A stretch of DNA of 21,950 bases from Thecamonas trahens ATCC 50062 (GCF_000142905.1 NW_013657624.1:142564-164513); one strand, 5' to 3'; positions 1 to 10,171 are shown, counted from the stretch's first letter. Numbers and translations are program-made. Notes: generated from the sequence alone by a model not told the origin.

Positions 1-27
1 TCCCCCCCCCCCCCCCCACCCTGGCAG
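1..27 (+). other. Probable 3' end of an intron (acceptor side)
   Basis: One T and sixteen C residues are followed by accctggcag, a pyrimidine tract ending in AG, the same C-rich style as the WDR4 intron end at 9383. If the acceptor is at 26-27, the next exon starts at 28 with two bases completing a codon. The alternative acceptor at 38-39 (tgtgcag) is also in reach. The frame stays open through the tract, so the sequence alone does not prove that it is intronic. Confidence 0.45.
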
Positions 28-3000
28 ACCACTGTGCAGAGGCCGCCCTCGCCATCGCCACAGTCCTCGGCCTTGTCCCCTCGCCACTGACGCCAACCGC
101 AGCCACGCCCGGCCGCGTCCTCGCCGCCCTTGCTGACGGCACCCTCCTGGTAGACCTCGCCGCCGCCCTCCCCCTCGCCTCGCCGCTGGCCCCGCACGCG
201 GCTCCGGCCCTCGCCGACCCGCCACCGCACCTCGCCCTGCTTGCTGCCGCCGCGTCCACCGCCGCTGCCCACCTGCGCCCCTGGCTTCACACCCTCCCGC
301 GCCCGCTCCCGCGCGAGCTGCCGGACTCCCGCCCCGATCCGGCCGCGTCTGTCGACCTCGCTACCGCCCCGCTTGTCGGCCTTGCCGCTGCCCTCATCGC
401 CGCCGCACACATCGTCCACTCGCCGCCCGCCCTCCGCCTCCCGCCGCCCCCCACCTCGCGCTCGCCTACCTCTGCTGTCGTCGACGCCGTCGCCGGCCTC
501 TCGCCGACCGCCCGCGCCGCGCTCACTTCCGTCTTCACCGCCCACCTCGGGCCGGTCCTTGCTGCTCTCCCGCGCTCGACGCCCGAGCCCAAGCTGCCGC
601 CACCGCCGGGCCCCGGGCTTGCCCGTGCCGTCGCCATGCGCGCCGCCATCATCGACGTGCACGTCCGCGAGGCCCGCGGCCTGCGCGAGCCGCCGGCATC
701 GGCTGCCTCGGAGCTCCGCGACGGCGCCGTCCATGCCTCCATCCGCCTCCACCTCGTCCGTTCCACTCGCGCTGGCATGCTCGTTGACACCTTGCTCGAG
801 CCGGGCTCGTCCAACGTCGTCTCCCACGTCTACGAGACCGCCACTGTCGCCGCCTCGTGGGCGCCGTCGTACGACGAGCGCTTCGAGTTTGCCACCACCC
901 ACGTCGACGGCAAGGCCATCCTTTTCCACGTCCTCCACCACTCGCACACCGCAGGCAAGATCTTTCCCATTGGCTGGGTCGTCCTCCCGCTCCTTGACGC
1001 CTTCCCGCACCCACTGCCGGGCGTCCGCGGCGAGTGGGACGGCTGGCTCGACATCCTTCCGCTCGCCGCATTTGACCGCGACGATGACCGCGACTTTGAG
1101 GCAGACTCCTCGCCAGTTGCCCCCGTTGGCAAGCTCTCGCTCGTCATCGGCCTCACCCTCGCCGGTGAGCCCGACTGCAGCTCGGCAGCATCGTCATCGT
1201 CTGCAGACTCGTCGCGGACTGACCTGCCGCACCCGGCCACCCTCGCCTTTCGCGCCGGCCTGCTCAGGGTCACCATCCTCTCTGCTGCAGGCCTCCCCGC
1301 CATGGACTACCGCGGCATGTCAGACCCGTACTGTGAGATGCACCTTGTCACTCAACTCCCGTCCTCTGTGGACGGCAACGTGGCCCCATCCGCCATCACG
1401 CTCACCCACACTACTCGGACCATCGCCTCGTCGCTCGAGCCGGTCTGGGACCAGACGTTTGAGCTGGAACTCGACTCGCCGTCATCGTTTCTTGTCTTTC
1501 GACTGTGGGACAAGGACCGCAACACCCGCGACCTCCTCGCCTTTGTCATCGAGCCGGTCGTCACCCTCACCACCGACGTCCTCGGCAACGCCCGTGGCCG
1601 GTCCAAGCAAGTCTACCAGTTGCGCATCCCGCCGTCAGTCCCCAAGGCCGCTGCTGCTGCCGCCGCACCCACCCTCACCGTTCTCTACGACTGGGCGCCC
1701 GAGACAGGCATGGTGGCTTCGGCGTCGGGCACCCTCGTTGGCGCTCCCTCCAATTTGAATCTTGCCTCGCCTACGTCGTCGCCCTCGCCGCAGCCCGGCC
1801 GGACCAACGACCTCAAGTTTGCTCCCGACGAGCCCGCATCTACCAAGTCCCACTTTGTGCCCGGCACGCTCTACGTCACTGTTGTCAACGCCGTTGAGCT
1901 CGCCGCCCGAGACTCCAGCGGAACCTCGGACCCGCTCGCCGTCGTCTTTCTCCTGCATCCCGACTCGCCACCGCTCGACGCCTCGCGTACCGCCGCTGTC
2001 TCGCCCGAGATCGCTGCCGCCACCTCAGGCATTGTCTCGTTTGAGACTGATGTCGTACCGCGGTCGTGCAATCCGGTGTGGAATGCTACCTTCCGCTTTG
2101 CCGTCGACGTTCCGGACTCTACCCTCCTCTTCCGCCTCTTTGACGAGGACACCATGCGTCGCCAGTTCCTCGGCCAGGCCCAGCTCGACCTCGCCGAGCT
2201 GACCTCCTCCGCCGCCGCACTCGTTGTCCACAGTGACGGCGAGGAGATCAAGCGTTGGCTCCCGCTTGGACCCATGGACGCGCCTGCCTCCGACGCTCCA
2301 CCCTCTCCCTCGGCCTTCCTCCCCTCGGGCTCGGTCCTCGTCAAGCTCCGCTACGCACCCGACCCGTCCGCCGTCAAGGCGCTCGCCGCTGCCACACACG
2401 CCGGGCCGGGCAAGGTCATCGTCCACATCCACGCCGCCAACCACGTTGTGCCGACACAAATCGGTTTCCCCACCACCAAGGTCGAGGCGTGGGTAACTCG
2501 GACCGCCGGCGCCGGCGCCGGCACTGAGCTGCCAAAGCCAACAGACCGTGACGCGGTTGGTACGACTCGGACCGCCATGCCGTCGCATGCCCCACACTTT
2601 GGCTCGCACCTCGAGTTCAGCATGCCGTCGGCCGAGGCTTCAGCCGCCTCGTACCTTCATCTCCAGCTGCTGAACACCTCGGTCTCGCCGCCAGCTGTTC
2701 TCGGCGCAACCTCGCTCTCGCTGCGGCCGCTGATGGCCCGCTTGCGGGTCGCCTCCGAGTGGTATGCTCTTCATCCGCCACCAGCAGCAGCGTCGTCGCC
2801 GGCCAAGGTCTCGGCTCGGTCACCTTCGCGGCTCCGCCCGACGGTGCCATCTCTACAGCTCGGCCTCGAGTGGGCGGCCGCTGCCGCCACCGCGGCTCGC
2901 CCGGCTCGGGCCGGCGGCCCGCCAGCACGCACGACCGGCGCAGCTCTTCGGCCGACAGCCTTTGCTGGCTCCATTCTCCTCGATGACTCGATGGTATCCG

Positions 3001-4547
3001 GCCATCTCGTGGTCAGCGTCGTCTCGTCCAAGTCCCTCGGTGTCTCGCTCGGCTTCCGCGGCAATCGACACGTTGTGCTCGCGGTCGCCGATGGCAACGG
3101 TCGCGAGCGCGAGAGCCACGCCACGCCGTCTGTGGCCAAGGTCGTCAATCCCTCGTGGGGCTCGACGCACGTGTTTTCGACGCTCCCGCGGTATGGCGCG
3201 CTTGTCGGCCGGGTCTACGACACCGACTCGCTAGGCGAGTCACTGCTCGGCACCTTCTCTATCGAGCTCATCAAGTTTATCAACGCTGCCGGCACCACCA
3301 TCGACGACCTCGTTCGCCTCGTTCTCCCGGCCGAGGCGCAGCAGACCGCCGCGTTGCCGGATATGGCCACCGGCGCGCTACGGCTCAAGGTGGTGTACAA
3401 GACCTCGCCGGCGCCGGCCGCACCGGCCGTGGCCTCCTCGCTTCTGGATGGCACCGGCGAAAGTGGCGAGCTTGTGCCAGGCTCACCGTTCCCGTCGGCC
3501 GTCCCAGTCCTGCCCCCGATCGGCATCTCGCCCATTTCCGCGCGGTCGACCGAGAGTGGTACGCGTGGGTCGGCGCCGCCACCGACCCTCACACCGCAGC
3601 GGTCGTCGTCGCTGCAGCGCATCACTGCGGCCTCGCGACAGCTGGCGTACCCCGACGCTGGGGCCGGAGCGCTCTCCGCGCTGGGCCATCGCGCACAGCC
3701 GTGGCTTGCCGACCTCCGCAAACGGGTGACCCGGTTCTCCAAGACGGTGTCAGAGCTCTCGGGCGCCGCTCTGCTTGGTGCTATTGGTGTCGAGACGCTC
3801 AAGGTGGCAGCAACGCTCTCGCTCCGTTCGCCGCTTGTCTTTGCGCATGCTTTTGGTCTCGCGCTCGGTCCGCTGCAATCGCTCCTGGATGGGCTTCTCC
3901 CCGAGGCGGTGAGCCAGGTACATGTGGCCGATCTTGTCTCGGCACCCGGCAGCTCACATGTCGTGCTGCGAGCGCGGCTTGACGACGAGTTGGCGATCAT
4001 TGTCCTTGGGCTCACTCCGTTTGCAGGCCTCAGTCACGCCCATACCAAGCTGTACGCAGCGCTCGGGGCGCTGGCCTCAGTAGCGGACTCGGACGTGGAG
4101 CGGGTGGTGACGGTCTATCTCAACCAGCTCTCGCATCCGAGCCTCTTTGGCGCCGCTGACCAGTACGCCGTCACAACCCGACTGACCGAGCTGCCGGAAA
4201 ACGCGGCGGCGGGTGGGCCGAGCGACGAGGGCAACAACGGCCCGCTCCCGCTCGTCGATGCCCACTTTGTCTGCCTTGACCGGTACGAGAGAACGCCCGG
4301 CGCTTCGCGGGCCATGGGCAAGGACTTGGCCCGGCTACTTTACTTTATCCTGCACTCTGATGAGCACGGTCGGGTCGAGTCGTGGACCTCGCTCCTCCTC
4401 TCGCCGGATGTTCTGGTTCTAGTCAAGGCGCTGTCACTGCTGGCAATGGAGCCGGCCTTTGTCCACGCAGTGGCCATGGACGAGCTGGTGGTCGTCGGAA
4501 GCATCCAGACGGGAGAACAGCTCATTGCGCTCATGAGCGAAAGGTAG
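28..4547 (+). CDS. Multi-C2-domain protein (5' partial)
   Basis: The frame is open from the window edge, so the gene starts upstream; the ATG at 636 is only the first internal Met. The first 27 bases, a 16-C run ending in ctggcag, look like an intron 3' end, so this exon probably begins at 28. At least five C2-like beta-sandwiches follow an Ala/Pro-rich stretch: about 640-1130, 1255-1620, 1855-2270, 2405-2780 and 2990-3400. The second is the most classical (MSDPYC after the first Asp loop, LWDKDRN in the second), so calcium-dependent phospholipid binding is plausible. The third keeps TSDPL and LFDED; the fourth and fifth lack most acidic loop residues and are probably structural. The last 300 or so residues (about 3600-4544) are helical and hydrophobic in places and match nothing I recognise. 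No clear transmembrane anchor is visible. The stop at 4545 lies 9 bp from the stop of the convergent gene. C2 assignment is firm; cellular role unknown. Confidence 0.85.
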
Positions 4548-4556
4548 AGAAAGACT

Positions 4557-6905
4557 TTACGACGATGACGAGGCCGACGAAGAGGCCGACGACGAAGTCG
4601 GCGACGAGGCCGACGACGAGGCTGACGCCCCCGACGAGGCTGACGCCCCCGACGAGGCTGACGAATCGTCCGAGTCGCGCGACTTGATGTCGATCGAGTC
4701 GACGACCGAGTCGTCGCCGACGTAGTCGTACTCGTAGTGGTAGTTGTCGGTGGCGTTGCGGAGGAGGGCCTCGTGGTCGACCGACGACTTTGCGCGAACA
4801 GCAATGGTCTTCTTGCGGGCCTGGTAGCGCTTGGGTGGTAGAACCACCAGATGTTGCCGCGCGAGTAAAGGCGGTAGAGGACAAAGATCATGAGACAGAA
4901 GAGAATGAGCCAGATGCTGAGGATGACGATGGCCGGGAGGAGGCCGAGGAAGCCAGAGGTCTCGTTGTCCTCAGTGAGGCCGTAGCCGAGGAAGGCGACG
5001 ACGTTAGCGGCGAGGGCGGCAAACATCATGAACGTCCGCACAATGTTGAAGAACGGGACGGTAGTCGGCCCGTAGATGCGGTGCAGGTAGAGGAGGCCGA
5101 GGTTGGTGATCAGCTGGGTGGCGAGCGACGCCCACTCAAACGAGGAGAAAAAGGTAGTGACGAGGACGAGGAAGAGCTTGAACTGGAGCGAGAGGAGCTT
5201 CATAGCCGGGTAGTACCGCAGCTTGCCCTCCTCGACCTTGAGCGTCTGGCGCGAGAGGAAAGTGGAGAAGCCGATGTGGAAGAACATGGCGGCGATGAGA
5301 GCGGACCAGATGTAGTGCCGGTGGTCACCGCGGTAGCACGAGATGGAGGTCGAAGGCGAGCCGTCGGCGTTCTCCTCGGCGTCAAAGGTCCAGCGCGCCT
5401 GCTCGGTGTTCTGGGTGCAGTCAAGAGCGGCAAAGAGAATGCCAAAGAGCGGGACGTAGACAAGGCCGATGACGGCATCTGCCAGCTCATCAAGCGCGTT
5501 GAACTTATCCCACCGCTCGAGGAAGAGGCGCACAAAGAAGAGGACGACGCCAAAGCCGATGACGGCGTAAAAGGTGGTGATAAAGTCGAGCGAAAAGTTG
5601 TCGGCAAAGTCGGTAAAGTTGAGCGTGGAGAAGGCCGTGACGTCGCGAGTCGTCTGTGCGCCGGTCGACTGGATGGAGGGAATGATGGCAAGGTTGACAA
5701 GCTGCATAAACTCGACAATGAGGGCGCCGGTGAAGAGCAGGTTGAGGATGTCAAAGCTAAAGGTGGTCCGGTCGACAAAGCGCTTCTGGAAGAGCGAGGC
5801 AAAGAGCGACTTGAACTCGAGGACCGAGTTGGCGGTGAGGTTGATCCTGCGGGCCCGCCGCGTGTGCTCAAACTGCTCACCGGTCTGGGCCACCACGTTG
5901 TTCGACGCCCTCTCGGCCGTGTTCTCGTTGCGCGTCGACTCGGAGCCGCCGAGAATGTAGACGCAGAGCGAGGAGACAAGGTATATCGAGACGAGAACGA
6001 GCGTGGTAAAGGTGGCCACCACCAGCCGCGACGGATTGTCCTCCTTGTGGATGGCAATGATGGAGACGACGAGCGTCGGAATCATGAGCAGGAGAAGCTG
6101 GACAACGACAACGCCGGTGATGACCGCAAAGTGCGCCACCGAGGCGTAGATGAACCGAGAAATGGCAAAGACAGCAACGTCAAGCACAAAGAGCGCGCCG
6201 AGGAAGACGTACAGGGCGGTGACCGCCCACTGGTGGTGCGACCACCCGTCCTCGCGCCAGAGGAAGCCGTAGGCGGCAAAAGCAAAGAGCGTGGAGAAGA
6301 TGACAGCGGTGAGCGGGACCGAGCAGAGCATGGCGAGAAGAAGCTTGCCTGAGACGGCCTCGTTCTCGCGGAGCTTGTCGTTGGCGACAACAAGCTGGCC
6401 AAACTCGTCGCCTTCGGAAAACTCGATGATCTCGCCGTCGTCGCCGAGCACGTCGGCTTCGGCGAGGAGCTCACGCGGGCGGAGGATGACGCCCACTAGG
6501 TGCATGCGTGGGTGCGAGTCACCCGCAAAGCCGTTGAGCGCCAGCTCGAGGTTGTGGACGCCGGCAGTGAGCCGGAACGAGGCCACCCGGTAGCGGCGCC
6601 GAGTCATTTCGGGCGTTGTCGCCGCACCCATCCGTTGGCGCTGGGCGAGCGCCTCCACATCCAGGTAGTCGTCGTCGTTGAAGCCTCCGGTGGCAGCATC
6701 AAAGATCGCGTCGGTGGTGTCGACGGTCACGTCCAGTGCAGTCGCACCAAACCGCGAGAAGGCATTGTTGACCGTGGCCGTCATCCCGGTGCCTTCCGCC
6801 TGCGAGTGCGGTGTCGCTTGCGCCTTTGGCGCCGTCTCGTCCTTTGTCTCGGTGACAAACTCCTGCTCTTCGTCGGCAGTGGTGCCTGAGAGGGTAGCGG
6901 CGAGG

Positions 6906-6942
<37 letters not shown>

Positions 6943-7884
6943 AGCGGAAGAGGAGGAGGACGAGGCCAAGGTCGACTCAGAGTCTTCATCCGAGTCCATT
7001 GAGGTCGAGACAGTGCCGAGCGAAGCAGCCTCGGCCAGCGGGGTGGTGTCCGCGGGCGCGTCCTTGGAAGGCACGTCGGCGGCAGCAGGAGCAACAGCAG
7101 GAGCGGCGGCGGCGGCGGGGTCGGCGTCGGTGCCATTGTTCGCCTTGGCAGCCTTGGCCTTTTTCGAGAACGGGTTGGACAAGCCAAAGCGCGACTTCTT
7201 GGTGTTGGCGTCATCGCCGGCGCAGGAAGAGTCCGCAGTCTGAGCGTTGTAGCGGCCGTCCTCTGCGGTCTCTGTGCCGTCTGTGGCGGTGAGCGACGAC
7301 GAGCCTGCCGAGGAGCGGTCGGCGGCAGAGCCAGAGGCGGAGGACGAGGAGTACGACGACGACGACGGGTCGGCGGAGAAGAGCGAGGCCGGGTCTGAGA
7401 TGTTGTCGTCGTCGGACGAGGCCGAGTTGTCGCAGTCGGTGGTGACCTCGTCAAAGTTGCCCGGATGGACGTCAAAGTAGTCCTTGTGGTCGAGGTAGAA
7501 GCCAGCGCGGGCGCGGCGCGCGTTCTCCAGCTCGGTCCGGTGCTTGGCGATGCGCTTGTTGATGGCGGCCCGCGAGAGCGAGTGGGCAATGAGCTCGTCG
7601 CGGCGGCGGCCGCGGAGGGCGACCACCCGGTCAAAGCGGTCGTTGAACGTCAGACTGACCTCGATTGGCTCGTCGACCAGCGGCTGGTAGTGGACATACA
7701 CATCCCACACCGCCTGCGACGGCACCGTGATGTTGTCCCACGCCACAGAGTCGCCCGGCCGCAGGTCGACCACGGCGTCACCGTCGCGCCGAGCCGTCTC
7801 GAACCAGCCGAGCTCCGTCGACGCAGGCGCCGCATTCAGTCGTGCAGACGTGGCCGGGAGCCGGACAGACCGAACATCTGCCAT
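4557..7884 (-). CDS. Multi-pass membrane protein with N-terminal beta-rich region (two frame breaks)
   Basis: Three successive - strand frames form one gene of about 1109 residues. From the ATG at 7884 the first segment has beta-sandwich-like strands (VWDVYVHYQPL, IEVSLTFNDRF), then an Asp/Ser-rich disordered part (about 7450-6900). The second frame continues with FRLTAGVHNLELALNGFAG, which looks like the other half of the same sandwich, then about 12 hydrophobic helices (roughly 6345-4837). The third frame supplies a cytosolic-type tail (KRYQARKKTIAVRAKSS) and a Ser/Ala-rich end. Frame changes are needed at about 6985-6790 and near 4840; each corresponds to one missing base. A loop with LDC and CYRGDHRHYIW (about 5430-5300) between hydrophobic helices resembles large uncharacterised protist receptor or channel-like proteins, but I cannot name a family. 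Its stop is 9 bp from the convergent C2 gene's stop. A real split into two genes is unlikely because the beta-domain would be cut in half. Confidence 0.7.
4561..4680 (-). repeat. Low-complexity tandem repeat encoding a Ser/Ala tail
   Basis: Imperfect repeats of gacgaggc-type units, including near-identical 15-bp copies around 4618-4664, encode alternating SSA, SGA and SSP at the extreme C terminus of the membrane protein. A simple tract like this is prone to slippage and length variation. Confidence 0.7.
6898..6945 (+). repeat. GAGGAC hexanucleotide microsatellite
   Basis: About seven to eight copies of a 6-bp gaggac unit. On the - strand it reads as a poly-Ser run in the first frame of the membrane-protein gene and as Val-Leu repeats in the second. 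It lies inside the interval where the two frames overlap, so it is one possible place for the lost base. Confidence 0.8.
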
Positions 7885-8161
7885 GGTGTTGCAATGCGAG
7901 TGAGGTGTGTGCCCTGGTCGCAGTGGCGGGCCGGTCCCGCTGGGTGGGCGGGGGTGGTGGGCGGCGCTGGGGGGGGGGGGGAAGGATGGAATAAAAAAAC
8001 GGGGCAGGGAAGGGGTGGGTGGGGGGTGTTTTCCATTTTTTTTTTGCGACTGGAGGAAACAGCGATGGGGACCCGGAGGGGAGGGGGGGCTGGGGGGCTG
8101 GTGGGGGATGACGATGGTGATTTAGGGATCGGTGGTGACGGCGGCGCACGCGGGGGGGGGG
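7885..8161 (-). promoter_or_regulatory. Intergenic region: WDR4 3' end and promoter/5' UTR of the membrane-protein gene
   Basis: This 277-bp stretch between two same-strand genes has no credible ORF. Its sense (-) strand is C-rich with runs of 9 to 12 C (for example the complement of 7969-7980 and 8152-8161). It also holds an A10 run (complement of 8036-8045) followed directly by TGGAAAA (8035-8029), about 150 bp before the ATG. The same A10 plus TGGAAAA pair precedes the vinculin gene. Promoter function is inferred from position only. Confidence 0.5.
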
Positions 8162-9657
8162 CTAGTTGGTTGAAGTGCTGGCGGCGGCGAGGACGGTAGA
8201 GGGTGCGCGGGCGGCAACACGCTTGGTACGGTCGGTGGGCGAGTGGACCTTCTTGCGCTTACGGAGCTGGTTGAGCGGGATGCCAACCGAGAGAGGGTCC
8301 TGGCCGGCCTGGAAGTCGCGCGGGATGGAGGCGGCGACAGCGATGGCGGCGAGGGTGGCGGCGATGGGCGAGTCGGCGGCGACGTGGGCCATGGGCGCGT
8401 TGGGCTCGGGGCGCTCGAAGCATGCCATCAGCGGGGTGCCCGGGGCGTCGGTGTAGAGCGAGGTCCAGAGGCGACCGGCGGCGTCAAAGGTGACGCTGAG
8501 CGGCTGGACGTCGGCGGCGAGGACGGTGCCGTCGGGGAGGGTCGCGCCGCCGAGCTCGACAGAGCCGGCGGGAGCGAGGCCTGCGGCCGAGTCCATGGCA
8601 AAGAGGTAGACGGTCGGATGGCCCGAGACGATGGCGGCGACGAGGGCTGCGTCGGGAGCGACGGCGACGCAAGTGACCATCGAGTCGGACTCGGGATCGG
8701 TGTGGGTGCAGTGGCCGACAGGCACAAACGGCTCGCCGGAGGCCATGTCGTGGTTGTGGACGGCAAGAGGCGTCGGCTTAGTGCCGGAGATGGCGTGGAG
8801 CATGGGGCCGACCTGCTCGCCCGTCGGAACCCGCCACACGGCCACGTTCCCGTCGCCACCGCCAGAGATCAGCAGCGGCGCGCCCGGGACGGTGGCAAGG
8901 CAGGCCACAAACTGGGTGTGACCGAGGCAGTACTCAGCAATGTTGTACGACTTGGGGTACTCGGAGAGGCGGACCTTCTCATCGCGGTCGGCCGAGGCGA
9001 GGAAGAGGCCGGCGCAGCGTCGGGCGCGGCCACAAAGGCCACATCGGTCACCATCGACACGTGCCCGACAATGCGGTGTCCGCGATCGGCCTCGCCCATG
9101 TCTGTCCTCCGCACCAGGCCCGGCAGCGAAAAGGCAAAGACGTCGCCGACCTTGTCGCACACCACCACCTCGCTGCCGTCGGGCGAGATCGCCACGCCCG
9201 AGGCCTTGCGGTCGACGGCCGACGTGGCCAGCAGCTCCAGCGCCGGCAGCTTCCACGCCGCAATACTCTTATCCGCAGCCACCGAGACCAGCACATCGCC
9301 TTCTCCGGTCGCTGCCATGGCCACCACACGCTTGCCGTGCGGGTGCGACTCGGCCGTCGTCGTCGTCCCGGTCGTTGTCTCGCTGTGGGATGGGGGGCAG
9401 GAGGGCACGAGGGGGTGTGGGGAGGGTGTGGGGGAGAGGGGGGGGGGGGGATGGGGGGGGTGGGTGTGAGTGAGAGGGGGGAGGGTGGTAGCAGAGGAGG
9501 GGCACATGGTCAGGGAGGAGGGCACAGGGGGGACAGCGAGGGCGTACCCAAAGGTGGCCACAAGGTGCTTGCCAACAGCGGTGACTACGACCGAGGCCTT
9601 GGTGACGCAGAACAGAGAGACAGGCTCGAAGCAGCCGTCGCCCTCTTCGCAGCTCAT
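8162..9657 (-). CDS. WDR4: tRNA (guanine-N7-)-methyltransferase non-catalytic subunit, WDR4/Trm82 (one intron, one frame break)
   Basis: WD40 beta-propeller partner of METTL1/Trm8, which makes m7G46 in tRNA variable loops. Exon 1 (9657-9548) starts at an ATG encoding MSCEEGDGC; the GT at 9547 and AG at 9383 bound a 165-bp intron; exon 2 is 9382-8162. Diagnostic Trm82 motifs are VCDKVGDVFAFSLPG, GHVSMVTDVAF, ASADRDEKVRLSEYP, YCLGHTQFVACL and LLISGGGDGNVAVWR. The reading frame slips near 9008: the part ending in DVAFVAAPDAAPA and the part starting LFLASADRDEK are one base out of register, consistent with one missing C in GCC-CTC. With that base the protein is 443 residues, matching the usual 400-450. 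The C terminus has a basic stretch (LRKRKKVH), common in this family. Divergent from the MEPCE-type gene, with 514 bp between start codons. Confidence 0.88.
9383..9547 (-). other. WDR4: GT-AG intron in WDR4
   Basis: Read on the - strand, the donor is GG^GTACGC and the acceptor CCCACAG^C, preceded by a long C-rich tract (complement of 9441-9462). Splicing joins ATFG to ETTTG in frame. The intron is 165 bp, a multiple of three, and has no in-frame stop, so retention would insert a 55-residue Pro/Ser/Thr-rich segment. WDR4 proteins have no such insert at this place, which favours an intron. Confidence 0.65.
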
Positions 9658-9831
9658 GTTGACGTAGGCAGAGGGAGGGGTTGGGGTGTGTGGGGGTTGG
9701 GGGTGGGTGGGGGTGTGGGTGGGTGGAGGGGCGTAGTGGTGTGTGGGTGGGTGGAGGGGAGGGGAGGGGGGGGGTGGCGAGGGGAGGATGGGCAGGAGTA
9801 AGTGGGCGAGAGGGAAGGGGGGGGAGGGATA

Positions 9832-9864
9832 GCTCATCGCTGGCTCATCGCTGGCTCATCGGTG
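9832..9864 (+). repeat. 11-bp tandem repeat, three copies
   Basis: Unit gctcatcgctg occurs three times in tandem, the last copy with one change (gctcatcggtg). It lies in the divergent intergenic region; no function is evident. Confidence 0.8.
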
Positions 9865-10066
9865 GACATGGGGGGGCATCGAGTGGTGGGTGTGCTGGGA
9901 GGGGAGGGGGGGGGGAGGGGATGGCCAGCCATTGGTCTTGCTCTGTTCCTGGTGGTGTCCCTGGATTACCCACCACCAGCGGGGCGGGAGGGGTTGGAGG
10001 GGAGGGCCAGTGCCAGTGCCAGGGCTATGGCCAGGGCCATGGTCAGGGCCATGAGTTGGAGGCCAC

Positions 10067-10100
<34 letters not shown>
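10067..10100 (+). repeat. CT dinucleotide microsatellite upstream of the MEPCE-type gene
   Basis: A nearly pure (CT)n run with one TTT interruption, ending about 72 bp before the chosen ATG at 10172. It is the sense-strand pyrimidine tract that precedes this start and probably lies in the promoter or 5' UTR. Confidence 0.85.
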
Positions 10101-10103
<3 letters not shown>

Positions 10104-10171
10104 GTCCTACCTCTTGCACGCGTGCGATCCTTCCCCGGCTGATACGGAATCGCACCGAGCTGGCTGGGCAT

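Larger units (their letters stand above)
9658..10171. promoter_or_regulatory. Divergent promoter region between WDR4 and MEPCE-type genes
   Basis: There is no convincing coding sequence in these 514 bp. The left half (9660-9920) is very G-rich on the + strand, so it is C-rich on the WDR4 sense strand. Features seen: an 11-bp triplet repeat at 9832-9864, an ATTGG (CCAAT on the - strand) at 9931, a perfect 9-bp inverted repeat (9949-9957 with 9971-9979, 13-base loop), short ggccatgg/ccagggc repeats at 10009-10053 and a CT dinucleotide tract at 10067-10100. Regulatory role is inferred from position between divergent starts. Confidence 0.5.

Noticed and set aside
241-1758. Long + strand open frame of 505 codons overlapping the C2 gene
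   Set aside because: Composition is Pro/Ser/Arg-rich and without domain pattern, typical of an out-of-frame reading of GC-rich codons; the C2 motifs are in another frame of the same strand.
4790-6352. 520-codon + strand frame antisense to the membrane protein
   Set aside because: It is a charged E/D/K/R-rich mirror of hydrophobic helices on the other strand, a known artefact of antisense reading; the - strand frame has the helices and motifs.
6781-6790. ATGA stop-start overlap suggesting a bicistronic, translationally coupled pair
   Set aside because: The organism is eukaryotic, and the two ORFs appear to hold halves of one beta-domain, so a single gene with a lost base fits better.
8243-9469. 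408-codon + strand frame antisense to WDR4
   Set aside because: Gly/Asp/His-rich shadow reading; the opposite strand carries clear Trm82 motifs.
9660-9920. Telomere-like or coding G-rich repeat
   Set aside because: G runs are irregular with no fixed unit, flanked by genes on both sides, and no conserved reading frame is present.
9949-9979. Rho-independent terminator
   Set aside because: The hairpin has no T tract, and the context is a eukaryotic divergent promoter.
9802-10171. N-terminal extension of the MEPCE-type protein to 9802
   Set aside because: It is Gly/Arg and Ser/Leu low complexity coded by G-rich intergenic DNA and the CT microsatellite; the ATG at 10172 in the neighbouring frame gives a credible nuclear tail.
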